Shown: positions 1 to 7,451 of the stretch, piece by piece | Numbering within the stretch: the first letter of the stretch is position 1 | Layout: every line of letters starts with the position of its first letter | NCBI GenBank assembly: GCA_028288985.1 | Contig: JAQGHE010000025.1 | Span: 1-16,216, forward strand | Reading direction: 5' to 3' | DNA length: 16,216 nt | DNA from: Candidatus Saccharimonadota bacterium | GTDB taxonomy: Bacteria; Patescibacteriota; Saccharimonadia; Saccharimonadales; UBA10212 | The notes under the pieces: model-generated | What the model was told of the DNA's origin: nothing | The model's database searches: none | What the model saw: the letters and a program-made list of their open reading frames with translations, nothing else | Translations under genes and position numbers: made by a program

Positions 1-173
1 TTCTTATACATCAGGTGTATGTCGGCCCTGAAGCCGATTGGCCACCAAGCCTGCCCGGGGTCCACGGTTTTGCTTGGCGCAAAAACGGAATCCGTCAGAT
101 CGATCTGAACGCGGTGGCCCAAGCCGGCTATGCGCTCCATTTGGATGCGGTAATTATCCTCGTCAGCAGCTAA
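1..173 (+). CDS. C-terminal fragment of an unrecognised protein
   Basis: An open reading frame enters from the left edge in the frame beginning at base 3 and ends at TAA 171-173, giving about 56 residues. The fragment has a plausible protein composition (GPEADWPPSLPGVHG near its start, DLNAVAQAGYALHLDAVIIL near its end), whereas the other two forward frames hold stops. It finishes with a short hydrophobic stretch and VSS. I do not recognise the family. It converges on rpiB across about 110 bp of non-coding sequence. The frame choice rests only on coding appearance, so this is a moderate call. Confidence 0.5.
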   Translation, partial: LIHQVYVGPEADWPPSLPGVHGFAWRKNGIRQIDLNAVAQAGYALHLDAVIILVSS

Positions 174-216
174 AACTGTTGGGCAGATTTCAGGCATCAC
201 GAGCTCTCTTCGGTCG

Positions 217-241
217 CAGGAATTAGGAAACAGGAGTTAGG
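217..241. repeat. Short imperfect direct repeat
   Basis: CAGGAATTAGG (217-227) is followed 14 bp later by CAGGAGTTAGG (231-241), with 10 of 11 bases matching. It lies in the convergent non-coding gap between the left-edge gene and rpiB (174-285). Nothing else was recognised in that gap, and there is no clear hairpin terminator. It may be the remnant of a simple intergenic repeat. Confidence 0.45.
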
Positions 242-285
242 AATCGGGGATACTTCATACTTAGCGTTTCTTGTCTCTTGTTTCA

Positions 286-777
286 TCACTCTTTATCCAG
301 TTTCTCTATCCGCCGCTTATGGCGGTCTTCGTGGCTGTAGTCCGTTTCCAGCCACAGCTTCACGACTTGCTTCATGTCTATTAGGGAGACGAAACGCGCG
401 GCAATACTTAGCATATTGGCATCATTGTGCTGGCGGCTCAGCCGGATGATCTCATATGGATCACTACTGGTCCTACCGCTAATATCAACTACGCCTTTAG
501 GCACAGCTGGGCCGTAAAAGACAGCGCACCGGACACCGTTAATACGGTTCGCCGCCATTGCTTCCCCCTGGCCGCTCGCGCCCATGATTATACCCATTTG
601 GCACTCGCCGGAGGCTACAGCCCGGGCCGCCGGAAATATAAAGTCGGGATAATCATCATCCGGATTTAGACTGGTCGGGCCGAAGTTTCGGCACTCGTAA
701 CCCAGCTCTTCTAAATAGTCTTGAATTTCGCGCAGTTGTTCCAGACCTGCATGGTCGGTGGAAAGGGCTATGGTCAT
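286..777 (-). CDS. rpiB: Ribose-5-phosphate isomerase B (RpiB/LacAB family)
   Basis: This cytosolic enzyme interconverts ribose 5-phosphate and ribulose 5-phosphate in the non-oxidative pentose phosphate pathway. At 163 aa it is slightly longer than the usual ~150. It starts MTIALSTDHAG (D8, H9), carries GASGQGEAMAANR at 66-78 and SRQHNDAN at 114-121, and ends with an HKRRIE-type motif. The position of the E. coli catalytic Cys66 is not Cys here. Instead E72 in SGQGE matches the glutamate form known from M. tuberculosis (SGNGE). About 18 extra residues (roughly 91-108) are inserted before the RQHND motif. GGAGG lies 9 bp before the ATG and 18 bp separate it from the upstream gap stop, so it is probably co-transcribed with gap. 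LacA/LacB is less likely. Confidence 0.92.
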   Translation of the reverse strand: MTIALSTDHAGLEQLREIQDYLEELGYECRNFGPTSLNPDDDYPDFIFPAARAVASGECQMGIIMGASGQGEAMAANRINGVRCAVFYGPAVPKGVVDISGRTSSDPYEIIRLSRQHNDANMLSIAARFVSLIDMKQVVKLWLETDYSHEDRHKRRIEKLDKE

Positions 778-795
778 TTCTGGCAGCCTCCTTTA

Positions 796-2148
796 TTAAA
801 AGTGGCTTACACCGCTTTGGGGTGGCGGAGTGTCATTTCCTGGAGGCTGATTACCGGGATCGGCCGACTCACTTGTGGGGATGGGCGGCTCGCTGGGCGA
901 ACTTATTACCTCAGTGGAGACATATGGTGGGGGCGGCTCGGCTACTGCGATTTCTTCGTGCTGATGCTCCAAACTGCCATGGCCCATTTCATCCGGGTGC
1001 GGATCGTGGGGCGGTTCTAGCAATGGGTCTTCCGGCTCGTGCAGCAGATCCGGTGCGGCTTCTGGTTGAGCCTCGTGCCGGGATTCCGGTTGGACTTCCG
1101 GTTGAGAATTTTCGGCTGGCTGCTCCGCAGTCCCTGCACCATTCAAAAGCTTAGCCACATCGGCGGTCAGTTCAACCAGGCGATTGCTGTAGCCCCATTC
1201 ATTGTCATACCAAACCATTACTTTGACCAGGTTACCGCCGACGACTTTAGTAAGTAGCAAATCGACGATACCGGAGCGGCTGTCGCCTATATAGTCGCTA
1301 CTGACTAGCGGCTCTTCACTGACACCAAGAATGCCTTGGTAAAATGGTTCACTAGCAGCTTTTTTAAATGCTTCGTTAACTTCTTCGACCGTAACATCCT
1401 TACTTAAAAGAACCGTTATGTCGCTTAAGGAAACAACCTGAGTGGGGACGCGAATGCTTAAGCCGTCAAACTTACCGGCCAGCTGGGGAAGCGTAAGGGT
1501 TACGGCTATGGCGGCACCAGTGGTGGTTGGCACGATATTTTCAGCGGCATTGCGGCCTTCACGAACATCTTTATTAGGCGCGTCCTGCAGAGCCTGGCTG
1601 GCGGTATAGCTATGAACTGTGGTCAGCATTGATTTCTCAACACCGAAGGTAGAATCAAGAACAGCCATAACTGCTCCCAGGGAGTTAGTAGTGCAGCTGG
1701 CGTTGCTGATTACGGGTGTGGAGCTGGGCAGCTTATCTTCGTTGGCACCAAGCACAATCGTGTCCACACCATCGCTTTTACTGGGGCCAGAGATAACCAC
1801 TCTTTTAGCGCCAGCTTTGATATGCAGTTCGGCATCTTCTTTTTTAGTGAAGCGCCCTGTACTTTCAATAACAACTTCTACTCCCATAGTGCCCCAAGGC
1901 AGAGCAGCCGGGTCTTTCTCGGCTAAGACCTTTATTTTTTGTCCGTCCACGATGATATTTTCATCGTCGAAATCCACCTCGTGCTGATAGGCGCCATAAT
2001 TGCTGTCGTGCTTGAGTAAATAGGCCAGCGTTTTGGTGTCTGTCAGATCATTAACGGCCACGACTTCTAAATCCGGTCGTTCAAATGCTAGCTTAAATGC
2101 GTTGCGGCCAATCCGGCCGAACCCGTTAATCGCTATCTTGGTTTTCAC
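796..2148 (-). CDS. gap: Type I glyceraldehyde-3-phosphate dehydrogenase with long disordered C-terminal tail
   Basis: This enzyme catalyses NAD-dependent oxidative phosphorylation of glyceraldehyde 3-phosphate in glycolysis. Counting from GTG 2148, the Rossmann motif INGFGRIGR is at 7-15, D34 follows AVN (suggesting NAD), the active site is SNASCTTN with Cys152 and His179, and WYDNEWGYS is near 314-322. The catalytic core ends at about residue 337. A further ~113 residues follow, rich in Pro, Glu, Ser and eight His, which are not part of normal GAPDH. An in-frame ATG at 2157 exists, but the AAGGGG Shine-Dalgarno abuts it with no spacing, while the GTG three codons later is 9 bp away and gives the standard N-terminus MKTKIAINGFG. 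I therefore prefer the GTG. It is the first gene of a gap-rpiB unit with its own promoter. Confidence 0.95.
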   Translation of the reverse strand: MKTKIAINGFGRIGRNAFKLAFERPDLEVVAVNDLTDTKTLAYLLKHDSNYGAYQHEVDFDDENIIVDGQKIKVLAEKDPAALPWGTMGVEVVIESTGRFTKKEDAELHIKAGAKRVVISGPSKSDGVDTIVLGANEDKLPSSTPVISNASCTTNSLGAVMAVLDSTFGVEKSMLTTVHSYTASQALQDAPNKDVREGRNAAENIVPTTTGAAIAVTLTLPQLAGKFDGLSIRVPTQVVSLSDITVLLSKDVTVEEVNEAFKKAASEPFYQGILGVSEEPLVSSDYIGDSRSGIVDLLLTKVVGGNLVKVMVWYDNEWGYSNRLVELTADVAKLLNGAGTAEQPAENSQPEVQPESRHEAQPEAAPDLLHEPEDPLLEPPHDPHPDEMGHGSLEHQHEEIAVAEPPPPYVSTEVISSPSEPPIPTSESADPGNQPPGNDTPPPQSGVSHF

Positions 2149-2190
2149 TATGCCCATCCCCTTTTTATACGGTTAGTCTAATTAAGCCAT

Positions 2191-2219
2191 ATTGTATGCG
2201 TTTATGCTTGTGCTTTCAA
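2191..2219 (-). promoter_or_regulatory. Sigma70-type promoter of gap-rpiB
   Basis: On the minus strand TTGAAA (2214-2219) and TACAAT (2191-2196) are separated by exactly 17 bp. The predicted start near 2184 leaves a leader of roughly 30 nt before the gap start codon. No terminator is visible between ppa and this promoter, so read-through from trxB-ppa is possible. Confidence 0.75.
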
Positions 2220-2230
2220 GTTATTGAGAG

Positions 2231-2758
2231 CTACTGCTTGGCGCGGGCTATAGATTCGGCGATTATCTGCTTAGCGGCTTCCGCGTCGCCCCAGCCCAAT
2301 ACTTTGGTGCTGCCGGGCTTCTTCAGGTCTTTATAGTGAGAAAAGTGATGCTCTATTTGCTGCTTCCAGCGTTCGCCCAAGTCGTCCAGGTTGTTGATGC
2401 TGTCGCCAGTTTGGCGGTCATCCGCCGGCACGACTACGACTTTATGGTCGGCTTCGCCATCATCTTCGAAATTCAATACGCCGATGATTTTGGCTTCCAG
2501 CCATACCCCGGTTGGGATAGGCTCGTCGGTCACGATTAAAGTATCAAGTTCATCACCATCTTCATCTAGCGTCTGAGGGATAAAGCCGTAATTGACTGGC
2601 TTCGCAAAAATGGTGGGTTCTACTCGGTCGAGCACAAATGCGGCACGCTCGCGGTCCCACTCAATCTTATTGGTGGAGCCTTTAGGGATTTCTACTACCG
2701 TATTCACTGTGCCGTTTTGATAATCGCCCGGTTCTAGAACTTTGTTAAAATCAGCCAT
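2231..2758 (-). CDS. ppa: Inorganic pyrophosphatase, class A (family I)
   Basis: The enzyme hydrolyses cytosolic pyrophosphate to orthophosphate and pulls forward nucleic-acid, aminoacyl-tRNA and cofactor synthesis. It is 175 aa, the normal length for the bacterial family. VEIPKGSTNKIE is at 22-33, YGFIPQT at 57-63, and the metal-binding signature DGDELD at 67-72, followed by T73 where the family usually has a hydrophobic residue. VVVVPADDR contributes the later acidic ligands near 107-115. AAGGAG lies about 7 bp before the ATG. The start is 37 bp downstream of the trxB stop on the same strand, so the two are probably co-transcribed. Confidence 0.95.
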   Translation of the reverse strand: MADFNKVLEPGDYQNGTVNTVVEIPKGSTNKIEWDRERAAFVLDRVEPTIFAKPVNYGFIPQTLDEDGDELDTLIVTDEPIPTGVWLEAKIIGVLNFEDDGEADHKVVVVPADDRQTGDSINNLDDLGERWKQQIEHHFSHYKDLKKPGSTKVLGWGDAEAAKQIIAESIARAKQ

Positions 2759-2795
2759 TAATGTCTCCTTTTAAAATATTTTACAGTAAATAGCA

Positions 2796-3845
2796 TTAGC
2801 CATACAGGTTTGGTTCAAGATGGGGGCCATGGCCTTCCAGGTACTCGCGGATCATCAGGGCCGCCGTGGCTCCCTCGCCGGTGGCGCTGGCTATCTGCAT
2901 GGTGGCGCCGGACCTAACGTCTCCGGCTACGAACACTCCAGGCATATTGGTCATCAGCTTGTCATTTGATTTTATAAAGTTACGCTCATCCAGCTCCACG
3001 CCGCTACTTTCCAGGAATTTGGTGTTGGGATCAAGACCAACAAAAACGAAGACGCCGTCAGTTATGAACTCTACGCCTTTACCTGTGATCTTATCAGTCC
3101 CGATAACTTTTACGACTTTGCCTTCCTCTCCGGCAATCTCGTCAGTAGTTGTATTGAAGTGCACGGTAATCTTATCTTTCTGCTTCTCGATCTCCTGCTG
3201 CAGCACATCGCTGGCGCGGAATTTATCGCCGCGGACCAAAAGGTCGATATGGGTAGCGAAGCGTGTTAAAAACAGAGATTCCTGAACGGCCGAGTTGCCG
3301 CCGCCCACGACCACCAGTTTTTTGTCGCGGTAAAAGGCGCCATCGCAGGTAGCGCAGTAGTGGACACCGCGGGCATAGTATTCAATCTCGCCGGGCACGC
3401 CGATTTTACGATAATCGCTGCCAGTAGCAATCAGGACCGCTTTGGCATAAATGTCGCCTTCAGTAGTATCCAGCTTTTTAAGGTTGCCTTCGGTTTTGAT
3501 GCTCATAACTTCGCCCAGTTCAATCTTAGCTCCGAAGCGCTCTGCCTGGGCGCGCATAGCATCAGCCAGCTTCAGCCCTTCAACTCCGTCGGCGAATCCC
3601 GGGTAGTTGTCTACCCAGTCGGTGATGGCCGCCAGGCCGCCAATAGCGCCTTTTTCAAAAAGGGTAGTATCAATATCTTCGCGCGATGTATAAATAGCCG
3701 CTGATAATGCCGCCGGACCCGCCCCCACAATAACAAGATCACGGACCGCATCGCTTTGTTGTGGACTGCGACCAGCAGTCGCAGTACCGATCTGTACAGC
3801 TCCTTTGCTGTTCTCGTCCGCGCCGCGCGCTGCATCCAAATCCAT
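2796..3845 (-). CDS. trxB: Thioredoxin reductase (FAD/NADPH type)
   Basis: This flavoprotein reduces thioredoxin-like disulfide carriers. It is 349 aa against the usual ~310-320, the extra ~35 residues being a polar N-terminal extension. The FAD-binding GAGPAALSAA is at 41-50, the redox-active CATC at 164-167, the nucleotide-binding GGGNSAVQES at 181-190 and the C-terminal FAD motif FVAGDVRSG near 305-313. The segment that reads HRRxxxR in classical NADPH-dependent enzymes is VRGDKFR (204-210): the His and the second Arg are missing, so the electron donor is uncertain. GGAGG lies 12 bp upstream of the ATG, rather far. The glutaredoxin-like gene upstream is a plausible partner but has its own promoter. 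Confidence 0.92.
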   Translation of the reverse strand: MDLDAARGADENSKGAVQIGTATAGRSPQQSDAVRDLVIVGAGPAALSAAIYTSREDIDTTLFEKGAIGGLAAITDWVDNYPGFADGVEGLKLADAMRAQAERFGAKIELGEVMSIKTEGNLKKLDTTEGDIYAKAVLIATGSDYRKIGVPGEIEYYARGVHYCATCDGAFYRDKKLVVVGGGNSAVQESLFLTRFATHIDLLVRGDKFRASDVLQQEIEKQKDKITVHFNTTTDEIAGEEGKVVKVIGTDKITGKGVEFITDGVFVFVGLDPNTKFLESSGVELDERNFIKSNDKLMTNMPGVFVAGDVRSGATMQIASATGEGATAALMIREYLEGHGPHLEPNLYG

Positions 3846-3882
3846 GCCTTGTAAAATCCTCCGGTTATTTCTGTCTATCTAT

Positions 3883-3912
3883 ATTATCAAACACTTATAG
3901 CAACTTACTCAA
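3883..3912 (-). promoter_or_regulatory. Putative trxB-ppa promoter
   Basis: On the minus strand TTGAGT (3907-3912) and GATAAT (3883-3888) are separated by 18 bp. Transcription would start near 3876 and give a leader of about 30 nt that contains the GGAGG of trxB. The -35 matches consensus at only four of six bases. Confidence 0.55.
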
Positions 3913-3917
3913 GTAGG

Positions 3918-4024
3918 TTTTAATTGAGTGCAATGCAAGGCGAAGCCGAGCGCTGCAGTGAGTTGTATTTAACATACTGCGAATGAAGTGCGAAGGCTTT
4001 AACGCAGCAATGTGCCAATTAAAA
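3918..4024. repeat. 107-bp element with imperfect terminal inverted repeats
   Basis: The two ends of this non-coding block are inverted copies. TTTTAATTGAGTGCAATGC (3918-3936) pairs with the complement of the sequence at 4007-4024, TTTTAATTGGCACATTGC. The outer nine bases are identical and about 15 of 19 match overall. The core contains a small GTAT/ATAC hairpin and several GCGAAG-type stretches that can pair internally. The element begins one base beyond the grx TAG stop and ends 5 bp short of the putative trxB -35 box. It could be a small palindromic mobile unit (MITE- or REP-like), a transcript 3' end structure, or both. Confidence 0.5.
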
Positions 4025-4025
4025 T

Positions 4026-4274
4026 CTACGCGATAGCCGGTGCCAAGCGGGATAGGTTATAGCCTACAACCACTTCCTGGCTATCATCATCCTTAGTGAC
4101 GATCGTAATCGGCACTGTCAGGGCACCGCTCATGGCCAGGGCTTCCTGCTGCCGCTCTGGGTTCTCATCCAGGTTAACCACGTCGTAATTTTGGCCCTTC
4201 ATGTCCAAAAAGCGTTTTACCATAACGCAGTACGAGCAGGTGTTAGTAGTGAAGATGGTGATATTCTTTGCCAT
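4026..4274 (-). CDS. Glutaredoxin-like / NrdH-type redoxin
   Basis: This is a small thiol-disulfide carrier of 82 aa with the thioredoxin fold. ITIFTTNTCSYC places the CxxC at residues 13-16, TVP (residues 53-55) gives the conserved cis-proline, and VVGYN (69-73) is the glycine motif near the C-terminus. The overall shape matches bacterial glutaredoxin, mycoredoxin and NrdH proteins. Which of these it is, and whether it is reduced by glutathione, mycothiol or the nearby thioredoxin reductase, cannot be settled from sequence. GAAGG lies about 7 bp before the ATG. It is monocistronic or loosely linked to trxB across a 180-bp gap. Confidence 0.85.
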   Translation of the reverse strand: MAKNITIFTTNTCSYCVMVKRFLDMKGQNYDVVNLDENPERQQEALAMSGALTVPITIVTKDDDSQEVVVGYNLSRLAPAIA

Positions 4275-4316
4275 TTAGTGCCTTCTTTTTTGTTAATTTT
4301 TTAGAGCAATACCACT

Positions 4317-4345
4317 ATTGTATATGGTGCTAAGCTGTCCGACAA
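4317..4345 (-). promoter_or_regulatory. Promoter of the glutaredoxin-like gene
   Basis: On the minus strand TTGTCG (4340-4345) and TACAAT (4317-4322) are separated by 17 bp. The start near 4310 gives a leader of about 36 nt. It lies in the 153-bp gap behind the FKBP gene, in which I see no convincing terminator for the phe operon. Confidence 0.6.
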
Positions 4346-4427
4346 GACACTATATATTGTGTTTTTTACTCCATATCCTCACAAAATCCTTGCCCGATCT
4401 AACAGCAGGAATATGTCCGCGCAGAGG

Positions 4428-4958
4428 TTATTTGACGTTGAGGAGGGTGATATCAAAGACCAGATCCGAGTTGGCCGGAATCGTAGCGCTGCCCTGCGCA
4501 CCGTAAGCCATGGCGGCCGGAATTAGAAGTCTTCTGGTGCCGCCGACTTTCATGCCCGGTACGCCGTCTGTCCAGCCCTTGATGACCTGGTTGAGGCCAA
4601 AGGTTACCGGTTGGCCGCTATTATCAAGCGAACTTTCAAAAATAACGCCGGTAGAAGCCAGTGCTCCGGTGTAATTAACGGTTACTGTCGAGTTTGCGGC
4701 AGCTTCTGTCCCGTTGCCCACGGTCGTATCAATTTTCTGCAATGTATCTACTTTTCCGACTGGAGTAAAGTTTTGAAGTTGAGTTCCTTTGAGTTTGTTC
4801 ACGTTCTTGTCCTTCGCTGTATTAGTGGTTTGACTGTTAGAGGTGGTGTCTTTTGGCGGGTGAGTGCTGACCCAAAAGGACCATAACCCCAAACCTACAC
4901 CCGTAAATATAAATAGCCCCGTTAAAAAGAGCCACGCGGCCCGTTGCTTCTTGCTCAC
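4428..4958 (-). CDS. Membrane-anchored FKBP-type peptidyl-prolyl isomerase
   Basis: This protein speeds cis-trans isomerisation of X-Pro bonds and probably acts as a folding helper outside the cytoplasmic membrane. It has 176 aa: a short basic N-terminus, one hydrophobic segment (about 8-30), a Ser/Thr/Asn-rich linker (31-70) and a complete FKBP domain (about 75-176). Typical pocket residues are visible: Y96 in VNYTG, F107 in VIFES, F120, VIKGW at 125-129, GVPGMKVGG at 132-140 and Y152 in AAMAYG. The segment has no lipobox Cys, so it should act as an uncleaved anchor. The start codon is GTG, placed directly after the pheT TAA, with AAAGGA about 5 bp upstream inside pheT. It is the last gene of the phe operon. 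Confidence 0.92.
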   Translation of the reverse strand: MSKKQRAAWLFLTGLFIFTGVGLGLWSFWVSTHPPKDTTSNSQTTNTAKDKNVNKLKGTQLQNFTPVGKVDTLQKIDTTVGNGTEAAANSTVTVNYTGALASTGVIFESSLDNSGQPVTFGLNQVIKGWTDGVPGMKVGGTRRLLIPAAMAYGAQGSATIPANSDLVFDITLLNVK

Positions 4959-7451
4959 TTAAATCCTTTCTGCCTTTAATTCTTTCTTGGCGTCACTAGC
5001 TATGATATCAAATAACTTGTTCACTTCCTCTGTCGTCAAGGTGCGCTCCGGATGAGTCAGGATGATGTGCCAGGTAATCTGCTTATGGGCTTTATCCTCC
5101 GGCTTTTGGAAAATATCAATCGGCTTTAGCCAGTATTGGTAGCCGTGTGGTTTACTGGCGTTCTCCAAGGCCTTGAACAGAAAGCTTTCTGCTTGGGCAT
5201 AGGAGATGTCTGCCGGAAATCTCAAACAAATGTCTTGAGTAGTCTCCGGATATTTATTGAGTGGCAGGTACATGGGGTGAGGCCTGGCCTTAAGCTTCAT
5301 GGCGTCCATATCCAACTCAAACTGAGAAGTATAAGCCGGAAGCTTTAAATTATTCTTTGCGGACGGTGTGGGTTCGCCCACTATGCCCAAAATCGTTTTA
5401 TCAGAGGCCACGATTACCGCCGTACGTTTGGGTTCGTAGGCAGCTGCGGCAATCTGCCATTCCTTCGGCAAACCATCTGACTCGTCCACGGGGATATAGG
5501 AATGGGCGATGCCCAGGTTATGGCTCAGCAGATATTCGATATAGCGTTTCGCCCGGTAAAACGGTGCGCCCGGTGCGGGCTTTTTGCGGGCCAGCACTAG
5601 GCTTAGACGATTAAATTCCTTGGGCAGTTTCTCGTCGTCCAAAATGCCCTTGATGTGCGCTTTGTTCATCTCATATACTCCAAAGCTGTCAAAACCATTT
5701 TTTATATTAGGGTGGACCTTATCCAGCAGGCTCGGAGTAAGGCTTACCCTGTAATACTGCAGATCCGGGCTAAGGGCGTTTCTTATATGGTAAGCATTTT
5801 TGATGTCCTGCCCGGTTTTGGATAACAATGATTCGTGCACAAAGCTATAGGTCAGCACCTCGTTAGCGCCGGCAGCAGATAACTCAGCCCTCACCCTGGC
5901 CTTGAAGGCCAATTCCTCATTGACTTCGGCGGGAGCAATACTTCTTTGGGGCAAAGCCGGCGGCAAATGGTCGTAGCCGTATAGGCGGCCGATTTCCTCA
6001 ACTATATCTTCAGCTATTTCGATGTCCATTCTCCAAAACGGAACCGTAACACGCAGCGTGTCACGGTCAAGCTCTACCTTAAACTCAACGTTCTCTAGCA
6101 GTTGCTTCATTTCCCGAGCAGGAAGATCCAACCCCAGCCGGGCGTTTATAAATTCCGCCGTCGTCTTTACTGTCACTGGCGTGGTTTTGAAGTGCTTGTC
6201 GTCCACGATTTCGCTTGCCACTCGGCCGCCGGCAATTTTTTTGGTAGCTGCTACCGCTTTTACTAAAACTGCTCTGTTTTGCCGCGGCGATTGATTCTTA
6301 GTGAAGCGGGTGGCGGCATCTGTAAATAGACCATGTTCCATGGCGGTGCGCCGGGTGGTATTCATATCAAAAGTTGCCACCTCGAGAACGATATTTTTGG
6401 TCTGCTTGTCCACTTCGGTGTCGGCACCGCCCATCACGCCGCCAAGACCAATAGGCTTCTGCCCGTCCGTAATCACAATTGTGCCTTTTTTAAGCTTAAT
6501 GGTTTTGCCGCCGATAACTGTTACCTGCTCGCCCTCCCGCGCTTCCCTGACGCCCAAGACCCCGGTTTTTATCTTGTCGTAATCATAAGCATGCAGCGGC
6601 TGGGCCGTCTCGAGCATAAAGTAATTGGTCAGATCAACGATGTTGTTGATGGGTCTTACGCCTATCCTCGCTAAATATGTTCTAAGCCAGACTGGGCTAT
6701 CCTCAATTTTTACGTCTTTTATGGCTATGGCGCAGAACCTTGGCACTAACCCCGGGACCTCGTTGCTGACTGATAGTTTCAGGACATTTTTGCGGCCGTC
6801 ATTATTAAGATCAGCGTCCTCGCGGTACCAGTCAGGGCTCTTGAAGAGTTTATGCTGAATGCCGGCAATTTCGCGGGCAATACCAAGCATGCCAAACAGA
6901 TCGGGCCGGTGGGTAAACATCTTATTTTCGATGTCGATAGCAACGTCATCAAGTTCGTAAGCCTTGGTGAAACTTTCGCCCGGCTTCAAGTTGTCACCCA
7001 GTACCAGGATTCCTTCATGATCGTCTCCAAGAGCGAGCTCGCGGGCCGAGGCAATCATGCCATTGCTTACTACGCCTCTTAATTCGCGGGCTTCCAGAAC
7101 AAAGGGGTCTTTATCGAAGGTGCTTGGTACGGTTACCCCAGGCGGCAGCCAGGCAACCATTTGGCCGGCTTTAACATTCGGCGCACCGCAGACTACCTCC
7201 ACCAGGCCTTTTTCATTACGTTTTACATCCTTAACCACGCCGCCGTCATCGATCAAACAGATGCTGAGTTTATCGGCATTCGGATGCTTTACGCACTCCA
7301 CAACTTTGGCAGCAACAATTCCTTCGTATTTTTTGCCGATATCAATAACTTCGTCCACTGCGCCCAGCTGTGCGCCGATCTTCTCTATGAGCTCATTAAC
7401 AGGCAGATGGACGTCCGTAAATTTCTTAACCCAATTAAGACTCATCTTCAT
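4959..7451 (-). CDS. pheT: Phenylalanyl-tRNA synthetase beta subunit
   Basis: This is the non-catalytic partner of PheS in the (alphabeta)2 enzyme that charges tRNA-Phe. It is 830 aa, full length for the long bacterial form. Domains in order: N-terminal EMAPII-like tRNA-binding domain (about 40-155, with HPNADKLSIC and VVCGAPNVKAGQ), B3/B4 editing domain (about 235-405, with GVRPINNIVDLTNYFMLE), B5 domain (about 420-495), the catalytic-like core, and a C-terminal FDX-ACB anticodon-binding domain (about 735-828, beginning LPLNKYPETTQDICLRF). Its ATG overlaps the TGA of the MazG-like gene in an ATGA, with GAGGTG about 7 bp upstream. A second in-frame ATG two codons later is a possible alternative start. 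Confidence 0.97.
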   Translation of the reverse strand: MKMSLNWVKKFTDVHLPVNELIEKIGAQLGAVDEVIDIGKKYEGIVAAKVVECVKHPNADKLSICLIDDGGVVKDVKRNEKGLVEVVCGAPNVKAGQMVAWLPPGVTVPSTFDKDPFVLEARELRGVVSNGMIASARELALGDDHEGILVLGDNLKPGESFTKAYELDDVAIDIENKMFTHRPDLFGMLGIAREIAGIQHKLFKSPDWYREDADLNNDGRKNVLKLSVSNEVPGLVPRFCAIAIKDVKIEDSPVWLRTYLARIGVRPINNIVDLTNYFMLETAQPLHAYDYDKIKTGVLGVREAREGEQVTVIGGKTIKLKKGTIVITDGQKPIGLGGVMGGADTEVDKQTKNIVLEVATFDMNTTRRTAMEHGLFTDAATRFTKNQSPRQNRAVLVKAVAATKKIAGGRVASEIVDDKHFKTTPVTVKTTAEFINARLGLDLPAREMKQLLENVEFKVELDRDTLRVTVPFWRMDIEIAEDIVEEIGRLYGYDHLPPALPQRSIAPAEVNEELAFKARVRAELSAAGANEVLTYSFVHESLLSKTGQDIKNAYHIRNALSPDLQYYRVSLTPSLLDKVHPNIKNGFDSFGVYEMNKAHIKGILDDEKLPKEFNRLSLVLARKKPAPGAPFYRAKRYIEYLLSHNLGIAHSYIPVDESDGLPKEWQIAAAAYEPKRTAVIVASDKTILGIVGEPTPSAKNNLKLPAYTSQFELDMDAMKLKARPHPMYLPLNKYPETTQDICLRFPADISYAQAESFLFKALENASKPHGYQYWLKPIDIFQKPEDKAHKQITWHIILTHPERTLTTEEVNKLFDIIASDAKKELKAERI

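Noticed and set aside
38..226. 62-codon + strand frame at the left edge (MATKPARGPRF...)
   Set aside because: Its composition is not protein-like. The overlapping frame ending at 173 reads as a better coding sequence.
910..945. PPPPY (PPxY, WW-domain ligand) motif in the GAPDH tail
   Set aside because: WW domains are essentially eukaryotic, and Pro runs are expected by chance in such a tail. It is not enough to claim a host interaction motif.
4346..4368. ACACTATATATTGTGT palindrome followed by TTTTTT as a terminator
   Set aside because: The T-run follows it only on the + strand, where no gene ends nearby. On the minus strand, where the phe operon ends, the run of A precedes the stem. The stem is A/T-rich with a central mismatch.
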